63,148 nt of DNA from Prochlorococcus sp. AG-436-D21 (GTDB lineage Bacteria > Cyanobacteriota > Cyanobacteriia > PCC-6307 > Cyanobiaceae): the NCBI GenBank assembly GCA_003212655.1, contig QCPF01000007.1, positions 1-63,148 on the forward strand. The letters are read 5' to 3'. The position numbers and the translations under genes were made by a program. Positions 57,621-63,148 of the stretch are shown piece by piece. The stretch's first letter is position 1. The number at the start of each line of letters is the position of its first letter. The notes below the pieces were generated by a model that was given only the letters and a program-made list of their open reading frames with translations, searched no databases and was not told where the DNA came from.

Positions 57621-58955
57621 GTGTTTGATATTAGTAAAGACAACCTTTTAAAGGATTTCATAAAGTTTCCAAAAAAAAATCTTTTTATTATTTTATTATT
57701 AATAGGTTTTGGGGAATGGTTTATCAGTGACTTAATTCATTTTGCAGGAGGCTCAATAGGATTTTTTGCGTTGTGTTTGGGGGGATATTTTTACTTGAAG
57801 AATGATAAGCCTAAATTTAATGAGCCAAATAATTTAGATGGTTGGATAGATCTATGTAATGAAGATTTAATTTTTTTTGAAGAACTTGAAGCAACAAATG
57901 AATTAGAAAAACATAATTCAAAAAGACAAAAAACACTTGAATCTATTCTTAATAGATGTGAAAAAGAAAAAATAAGTTGCATTGGACAAAAGGATTATCA
58001 AAGTTTTCAATCTGTTTTGAAAAGTAATTTCAAAGCAGATAAGTTTGACTTTGATTTATACGAAAAACTGCCTAAATACAATTCTTCTCAAGTTATTCCA
58101 GAAGAAGCTTTGAAGAGTGATGCAATCTTGTATTTTATAAACTTGCCTTTGTCGGCAAATGATTTTTTGTGGCTGGAAAAGTTTCCTAAAAATATGCCAA
58201 TCTGGTTGGTGGCTTTAACTTCCAACCAAATAGAAGCCAAAAATCAGATAGAAGACCTAAAGTCTCAAATTTCAAGTGACTTTATAAATAAAATTATTAC
58301 TTTTGATGTTAATAAGAGTGAAATAACAAATATACCTTTTTCTTTAAGGAAGTTTTTCATAAGTTCATCTAAAAATATTGAAAATACAAAAAAAAGGCTT
58401 TTGAAAGAACTTCATGCTGCCTGGCAATCTGAAATTGAAGGTATAAGAAGAATGCAGTTAAAAGGTATACAAAGAAAAAATCAAATTCTTGTCGCAACAA
58501 CTGTTTTCTTATCTCCTATCCCATCAATTGATGTTATGGCAATGACAGTATTAAATTCTTTAATGATTAAAGAAATTAAGTCTATATGGGGCTGTAATTG
58601 GTCTCCAGAAATTTTAGATAAAGTATCCAAAGAGATTTTAAAGACTGCAATTGCTCAGGGAGTTATTGAATGGAGTGGACAGACTCTAATTGGCATAACA
58701 AAATTACATGGCCCAAATTGGCTTGTCTCTGGAACATTTCAAGCTGTCAGTGCTGCTTATTTAACAAGAGTAGTATCAAGTTCTTTGGCTGATTTTATGG
58801 CAATAACAAAAGGAGTAGAAGAACCTGATTTGGATTTTATAAAGAAAAATTCTGAGAAAATTGTTGAAGAAGCTTTTGAAAAAGAAAAAATAAATTGGAA
58901 AGCATTTATTTCTGATCTTAGAAAACCACTTATGAAACTATCTTTTAGTTCATAA
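57621..58955 (+). CDS. DUF697 membrane protein with a degenerate GTPase-like domain
   Basis: A 444-residue protein. Two membrane helices lie near residues 20-36 and 43-57. Residues about 100-245 look like the later half of a small GTPase (DAILYFINLPLSANDFLWLEKF, MPIWLVALTSNQ in place of an NKxD), but no P-loop is present. DUF697 covers about residues 270-410 (IQRKNQILVATTVFLSPIPSIDVMAM, AIAQGVIEWSGQT), a domain often fused to active GTPases in cyanobacteria. The start is GTG. It lies 11 bp before the metal-transporter operon, so a link with metal uptake is plausible but unproven. Confidence 0.82.
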   Translation: MFDISKDNLLKDFIKFPKKNLFIILLLIGFGEWFISDLIHFAGGSIGFFALCLGGYFYLKNDKPKFNEPNNLDGWIDLCNEDLIFFEELEATNELEKHNSKRQKTLESILNRCEKEKISCIGQKDYQSFQSVLKSNFKADKFDFDLYEKLPKYNSSQVIPEEALKSDAILYFINLPLSANDFLWLEKFPKNMPIWLVALTSNQIEAKNQIEDLKSQISSDFINKIITFDVNKSEITNIPFSLRKFFISSSKNIENTKKRLLKELHAAWQSEIEGIRRMQLKGIQRKNQILVATTVFLSPIPSIDVMAMTVLNSLMIKEIKSIWGCNWSPEILDKVSKEILKTAIAQGVIEWSGQTLIGITKLHGPNWLVSGTFQAVSAAYLTRVVSSSLADFMAITKGVEEPDLDFIKKNSEKIVEEAFEKEKINWKAFISDLRKPLMKLSFSS

Positions 58956-58975
58956 TCTAAGGATGAATGTTAAAT

Positions 58976-59875
58976 ATGAAAAAAAATATCCTTTTTTTAA
59001 GTTTGATATTTCTGCTTTCTCTGGCTTCAGGATCATGTAAGAGAATATCAAATAAAAATGAAACTAAAGAAGTAATACTGGCAAGTTTTACTGTTTTGGC
59101 GGATATAATTGGTAATGTTGCTAAAGATGATTTTATTGTTAGTTCAATAACGAAACCTGGAGTTGAAGTTCATGGCTACCAACCAACTCCAAGCGATTTA
59201 GTAAATGCCTCTAATGCTTTTGTTTTTATTGATAATGGATTTGGATTTGAATTATGGGCTGAAAAATTTGTTTCTAATTTAAAAGTTAAAAGAATTACAG
59301 TCACGGAAGATTTAGATCCTATTTTTATCAGTGAAGATTTTTATAAAGGGAAACCCAATCCTCACGCCTGGATTTCTCCAAAAAGAGGGATACTATACGT
59401 AGATATTCTCGTGGATTCTTTATCAGAATTGAGGCCATCCAAAAGGAAATTATTTGAAGAAAATGGAAAAATTTATAAAGAAAAACTTTCTAAAATAGAT
59501 AAAGAATTCTCACTTTTTATTAATAACTTAAATAAAGAAAGGAGGTATCTAGTAAGTTGTGAAGGTGCTTTTTCATATTTAACAAATGATTATGGATTAG
59601 AGGAAGTTTATTTGTGGCCAGTTAATGCCGAGAGTCAAATTACTCCTAAAAGAATGGCAAGAACAATCTCACTTGTTAAAGAAAAAAATGTTCCATCTGT
59701 ATTTTGCGAAAGTACTGTAAGTAACGAATCTCAAATGGTTGTTGCAAATGAAACTGGGGCTAATTTTGGAGGAAATCTTTTTGTTGATTCATTATCTGAT
59801 GATAATGGGCCTGCTAGTTCCTATATAAAAATGCTTGAGCATAATTTGGATTTGATTAAAAAAGGACTTTTTTAA
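58976..59875 (+). CDS. mntC: Manganese-type ABC transporter substrate-binding lipoprotein
   Basis: Captures Mn2+ (or Zn2+) at the cell surface. Residues 1-20 are a lipoprotein signal with lipobox SGSC (Cys21). Predicted metal ligands are His66 (VEVHGY), His130 (PNPHAW), Glu196 (SCEGAF) and Asp271 (VDSLSDD). A glutamate at the third site and the absence of a His-rich loop favour Mn over Zn; this is inference from family knowledge. Start is the ATG at 58976; one at 58967 is possible. It is 2 bp from the frameshifted ATPase gene. Confidence 0.88.
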   Translation: MKKNILFLSLIFLLSLASGSCKRISNKNETKEVILASFTVLADIIGNVAKDDFIVSSITKPGVEVHGYQPTPSDLVNASNAFVFIDNGFGFELWAEKFVSNLKVKRITVTEDLDPIFISEDFYKGKPNPHAWISPKRGILYVDILVDSLSELRPSKRKLFEENGKIYKEKLSKIDKEFSLFINNLNKERRYLVSCEGAFSYLTNDYGLEEVYLWPVNAESQITPKRMARTISLVKEKNVPSVFCESTVSNESQMVVANETGANFGGNLFVDSLSDDNGPASSYIKMLEHNLDLIKKGLF

Positions 59876-59877
59876 TT

Positions 59878-60643
59878 ATGGAAACAATCAATTATCAAAA
59901 CTTTAGGATTGAGGCAGAGAATATTTGCGTAGATTACAACGGTAAGGTGGCTTTGTATGATGCCAATTTAAGATTACAACCAGGCCAGATTTGTGGGTTA
60001 GTAGGGATGAACGGGGCTGGTAAAACAACTTTCTTTAATGCTTTAACTGGCTTTGTAAATATTTCAAAGGGAAAAATTAGAATAAATGGAGAGTCTGTAA
60101 GATCTGCTCAAAAAGATCAGACAATTGCTTATGTTCCTCAAAATGAGGGAATTGATAGTCAATTCCCAATAAGTGTTTGGGATGTAGTGATGATGGGAAG
60201 ATATGGTTCGATGAATATTTTTAGGTGTCCTAGAGAGTCTGATGTTCAGGCGGTTAAAGATGCTATTGAAAGAGTTGATCTTACTGATCATTTATCTACA
60301 CCTATTGGAAACTTATCTGGAGGTCAGAGAAAACGAACTTTTTTTAGCTAGAGCAATTGCGCAAAGAGCATCAATACTTCTTCTTGATGAGCCTTTTTCA
60401 GGTGTTGATATAAGAACTGAAAAACTTATCTCGGAATTATTTATTCAATTTAAAAATGAGGGGAAAACCATATTATTATCAACGCACGACATGATTCATG
60501 TCCGTGAATTTTGTGATTTGGTTCTTTTAATAAATAAAACCGTTGTAGCTTATGGCGAGACCTCTGAAGTGTTTACCCCTGAAAATATTACAACCACTTT
60601 TGGAGGGATCTCACCGGATTTCTTGTTTGGACCTGAATCCTAA
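59878..60643 (+). pseudogene. mntA: Manganese-type ABC transporter ATPase, frameshifted at a 7-T run
   Basis: Two overlapping frames together make one 254-residue ATPase. The first (59878-60351) has Walker A VGMNGAGKTT near residue 45 and the signature LSGGQRKR, then reads TFFS-stop. The second (60336-60643 in frame +2) resumes with FLARAIAQ, Walker B ILLLDEPFSGVD and the H-loop STHDM. The break is a run of seven Ts (60339-60345); six would restore RKRTFLARAIA. Everything else is intact, so this is either a sequencing error, a recent mutation or a gene read by slippage. It lies 2 bp after mntC and 12 bp before mntB. Confidence 0.85.
60339..60345 (+). other. Seven-T homopolymer at the mntA frameshift
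   Basis: TTTTTTT inside the codons following the LSGGQ signature. Removing one T fuses the two halves; a stop codon lies at 60349-60351 in the unshifted frame. Poly-T/poly-A tracts of this length can cause polymerase slippage. Confidence 0.9.
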
Positions 60644-60655
60644 ATTTTAAATTAT

Positions 60656-61528
60656 ATGGAGCTCTGTTCTTTTTTAACTTTAGATTCATTCATAACAGAT
60701 CCTTTGACTCATGACTTTATGAGAAAAGCACTTTTTATGAGTTCATTAGTTGCAGCTGTTTGTGGTTTTCTATCAAGTTATTTGACTCTTAAAGGATGGG
60801 CTTTAATGGGAGATGCAGTGTCACATTCGGTAATGCCTGGTGTTGTGGTTGCTTATGCATTAGGTCTTCCCTTCTCATTGGGGGCATTTATTTTCGGAGT
60901 TGGTTCTGTAGCATTGATAGGGTTTATTAAACAGAAATCTAGAGTTAAGGAAGATACTGTTATTGGGTTGGTATTTACAGGATTTTTTGCTCTTGGAATT
61001 GTATTGGTTTCTAAGATTAAAAGTAATATTGATCTGCACTCTATTCTTTTTGGTAGTCCATTAGGAATATCCCTTTCAGATGTAAAACAAACCATATTCA
61101 TTTCTTTATTGGTAGTAATCCTTTTATCAGTTTTTAGAAAAGATTTAATGCTTTATTGCTTCGATCCTAGGCATGCAAAAACAGTTGGGATTAACGTATT
61201 TTTTCTTCATTATTTACTCCTCACATGCCTATCTTTGGCAGCTGTTGTGGGTTTGCAGTCTGTTGGAATTATTTTGGTAGTTGCAATGTTGATTACACCA
61301 GGGGCTACAGCATATTTACTTACGGATAAGTTCGATAATATGACAGTAATTTCAGTATTAAGTGCAATTATCTCAAGCCTGATAGGAATCTATGTTAGTT
61401 TTTGGTTTGATCTTGAAACAGGTGGATCAATTGTTTTGGCACAAACTTTTATATTTTTATTTGCTTTTTTATTCGCTCCAAGATACGGAATATTTAAGTT
61501 AAAGAAATTATTTGCTGGGTATAAATGA
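60656..61528 (+). CDS. mntB: Manganese-type ABC transporter permease
   Basis: A 290-residue inner-membrane permease of the ABC-3 family with about eight to nine helices. Characteristic motifs are GWALMGDAVSHSVMPGVVVAYALG near residue 45 and VGLQSVGIILVVAMLITPGATAYLL near 205. It completes the mntC-mntA-mntB set. Its stop overlaps the ATG of the DUF4336 gene (ATGA), indicating coupled translation. Confidence 0.93.
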   Translation: MELCSFLTLDSFITDPLTHDFMRKALFMSSLVAAVCGFLSSYLTLKGWALMGDAVSHSVMPGVVVAYALGLPFSLGAFIFGVGSVALIGFIKQKSRVKEDTVIGLVFTGFFALGIVLVSKIKSNIDLHSILFGSPLGISLSDVKQTIFISLLVVILLSVFRKDLMLYCFDPRHAKTVGINVFFLHYLLLTCLSLAAVVGLQSVGIILVVAMLITPGATAYLLTDKFDNMTVISVLSAIISSLIGIYVSFWFDLETGGSIVLAQTFIFLFAFLFAPRYGIFKLKKLFAGYK

Positions 61529-62697
61529 TAGTGGTGGAAGAAACTTTAAATAAAAAGTGGAATTGGTGGCCATTATTCCCCTTATATCCTTATGGAAAAA
61601 AGAAAACAATTTTAAGAGAATTAATTCCTGATCAAATATGGTCTTTGGAACAAATACAGGGACTATATTATGTTGCGGTTCCAATAAGAATGACGGTAAT
61701 AAAGGTTGATAATGGATTGATGCTAATAAATCCACTGCCACCGACAAAAGAATTAATAAATGAGTTGGAAAAATTAATTGCGATTCACGGCAAAGTAAAA
61801 ACAATAATTCTACCTAGTGCCTCTGGACTAGAACATAAAATCGGACTGCCAGCTCTTTCAAGAATTTTTAAAGATGCAGAAATTTGGCTTTGTCCTGGGC
61901 AATGGAGTTTTCCCATAAATCTACCACTAGATTTCTTAGGAATTCCAGCAAAAAGATCAAGAATAATGTTTGAGGAAGGTATTCCACATGCAAACTCATT
62001 TAAATGGTCTTCATTAGGCCCACTGAATTTAGGACTTGGAAGATATCAGGAGATAAGCTGTTTCCATTATCCTACGAAAACTCTTCATGTAACAGACGCA
62101 ATAGTGGGGATAGACTCCACACCACCTGAGATATTTAATTTTGATCCAACTCCACTTCTTTTTCATTCTAGAGAGAGAGGAGATGAACCTTTGATTGACT
62201 CCATAGAACAAAGAAAAAAAGGATGGAAAAGGTTAGTCTTATTTTCATCTTTTTTGAAACCAGGTAAATTAAATATTCCACCTTTAAAAAAAATATTTAA
62301 GTATTCATTCAAAAAAGATCTTAGAAATTGGAGATCTCATTTCGGTATTTATCCCTTTCTATGGGACGAAGATTGGGAATCCTCTCTTGTTGAAATAATG
62401 GGTAAAGATACTCCTAAGATTCAAATTGCACCAGTTTTACAAAAATTAATTTTCCCGCGTTCAAAAGAAGTTTTACTTAATTGGTTAGAAAATATAAAGT
62501 CTCTTGAAGATATGGAATATTTAATCCCAGCTCATTTTACAGCGCCTATAAAATTTACAACAGAGGATTGTCAGAAATTAATTAATCAAATTAATTCCCA
62601 AAATTGGGACAAACTTCCTGAGGATAATAAATTCTTGATGGGTTTATATAAAAAGTTGCTTGAATTAGGAATAATTCCTGAAGAAGTAAATCTTTAA
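61525..62697 (+). CDS. DUF4336 domain protein, degenerate metallo-beta-lactamase-like
   Basis: A 390-residue protein of a family found in cyanobacteria and plastid-bearing eukaryotes. The fold pattern resembles metallo-beta-lactamase: RMTVIKVDNGLMLINPLPP, then ILPSASGLEHKIGLPALSRIF where an active enzyme would have HxHxDH, and TLHVTDAIVGID at the usual third metal site. Most ligands are missing, so hydrolase activity is doubtful. The C-terminal 120 residues are unrecognised. ATG overlaps the mntB stop, which ties it to the transporter operon; function unknown. Confidence 0.83.
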   Translation: MIVVEETLNKKWNWWPLFPLYPYGKKKTILRELIPDQIWSLEQIQGLYYVAVPIRMTVIKVDNGLMLINPLPPTKELINELEKLIAIHGKVKTIILPSASGLEHKIGLPALSRIFKDAEIWLCPGQWSFPINLPLDFLGIPAKRSRIMFEEGIPHANSFKWSSLGPLNLGLGRYQEISCFHYPTKTLHVTDAIVGIDSTPPEIFNFDPTPLLFHSRERGDEPLIDSIEQRKKGWKRLVLFSSFLKPGKLNIPPLKKIFKYSFKKDLRNWRSHFGIYPFLWDEDWESSLVEIMGKDTPKIQIAPVLQKLIFPRSKEVLLNWLENIKSLEDMEYLIPAHFTAPIKFTTEDCQKLINQINSQNWDKLPEDNKFLMGLYKKLLELGIIPEEVNL

Positions 62698-62703
62698 AAA
62701 CTA

Positions 62704-63039
62704 TTATTCTTCTATAGACATGTTTTCATCATTTTTAAGAGTTTGTTCCAACTCTTTTCTTTGCTCCATTTGTCTTAAGAAATATCCTGTCATCATTGCA
62801 GAAGATAATAAATTAGCAATGTTGTCTTTTGAAGATGTTATTTTTACATCAAATTGATCTGAAGGAAGCATTCCAAGAAGACCTTGAACATTATGTCTAA
62901 TAATTTCTTGAATATCTTCACTGGCTGATTTTGCTACTCTTTGCAAAACTTCTGGAGATTGTTTTTGTAAATATTGGATTAAATCATTCTCATCATTTGG
63001 ATCATTATTTTCAGTAGCAAGAAATTCTGGATTAAACAT
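62704..63039 (-). CDS. DUF760 family protein
   Basis: A 111-residue soluble helical protein. The DUF760 core is about residues 18-92 (LIQYLQKQSPEVLQRVAKSAS, IIRHNVQGLLGMLPSDQFDVKI, NLLSSAMMTGYFLRQMEQR). The family occurs in cyanobacteria and chloroplasts with no assigned role that I know. It is convergent with the DUF4336 gene, stops 6 bp apart. Confidence 0.85.
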   Translation of the reverse strand: MFNPEFLATENNDPNDENDLIQYLQKQSPEVLQRVAKSASEDIQEIIRHNVQGLLGMLPSDQFDVKITSSKDNIANLLSSAMMTGYFLRQMEQRKELEQTLKNDENMSIEE

Positions 63040-63084
63040 TTCTACAGCTTCAAGATATAAAAACCCTACAACATCAAGTACCCA

Positions 63085-63147
63085 TTAATTCAAATTATTA
63101 AGGGCAGGGAACCGAATAGGTCCAATTTTATTAAAAGGCCAATATCT
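63085..63147 (-). CDS. Possible C-terminal end of an unidentified gene at the window edge
   Basis: A minus-strand frame open from the window edge for 20 codons, ending in TAA at 63085. It reads RYWPFNKIGPIRFPALNNLN. Composition is less AT-extreme than typical spacers, which mildly favours coding. It is too short to identify, and it lies upstream of the DUF760 gene on the same strand. Between it and that gene (63040-63084) I see nothing. Confidence 0.25.
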   Translation of the reverse strand, partial: RYWPFNKIGPIRFPALNNLN

Positions 63148-63148
63148 A

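Noticed and set aside
61216-61225. ACTCCTCACA, similar to the core of the cyanobacterial small RNA Yfr1
   Set aside because: It lies inside the mntB coding sequence without the surrounding hairpins of Yfr1.

Overview
The window is a dense, low-GC stretch of a marine picocyanobacterial chromosome. Gene content and order point to Prochlorococcus, most likely a high-light-adapted lineage. It has form IA Rubisco inside an alpha-carboxysome operon (csoS1-rbcL-rbcS-csoS2-csoSCA-csoS4A-csoS4B). CsoS1D is nearby, both chlorophyll reductases (light-dependent and dark-operative) sit side by side, and AT bias is strong with very short intergenic gaps. The strain is assigned from memory of such genomes, not from a search.

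Layout. 1-4.5 kb: protochlorophyllide reduction (end of the light-dependent enzyme, then chlL, chlB, chlN on the minus strand). 4.6-14 kb: the carboxysome region (csoS1D, a divergent Ham1/RdgB-type protein, the seven-gene cso/Rubisco operon, a probable Rubisco assembly factor and a small conserved protein). 14-19.6 kb: RidA, a glyoxalase II-type hydrolase, hisG, an ABC exporter, a GNAT acetyltransferase and a paired glycosyltransferase set. 19.7-26 kb: dnaA, a GST-domain protein, glutathione reductase, a calcium/sodium exchanger and dihydroorotase. 26-31 kb: tRNA-Leu(UAA), ndhL, a DUF3007 protein, trpA, a cyAbrB regulator, small proteins, a group 2 sigma factor and hisIE. 31-42 kb: a QueD-like protein, ClpB, plastocyanin, an NAD-epimerase, hemE, glgB, a CocE-type hydrolase and three small conserved proteins. 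42-48.4 kb: a giant TamB-like protein, proA, folB and a lipase-like protein. 48.4-57.5 kb: a colinear minus-strand run (an RG-rich protein, trpS, thrS, glk, thrB, ndhD, oligopeptidase). 57.6-63 kb: a DUF697 membrane protein, a probable manganese ABC transporter whose ATPase gene is frameshifted, a DUF4336 protein and a DUF760 protein.

How it works together. Most genes are core housekeeping: CO2 fixation, chlorophyll and heme synthesis, electron transport, amino-acid and nucleotide synthesis. No prophage, insertion sequence, CRISPR array or integrase was seen. The most interesting signals are non-coding or degenerate. They include graded hairpins and a strong intrinsic terminator between the first genes of the carboxysome operon, and consensus ribosome-binding sites only before the two vertex-protein genes. 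Upstream of csoS1 there is a structured GC-rich element with a 14-bp direct repeat. The Mn-transporter ATPase has a 7-T frameshift in an operon flanked by two degenerate-enzyme genes. Several familiar enzymes have lost hallmark residues (the Ham1-type and QueD-like proteins).
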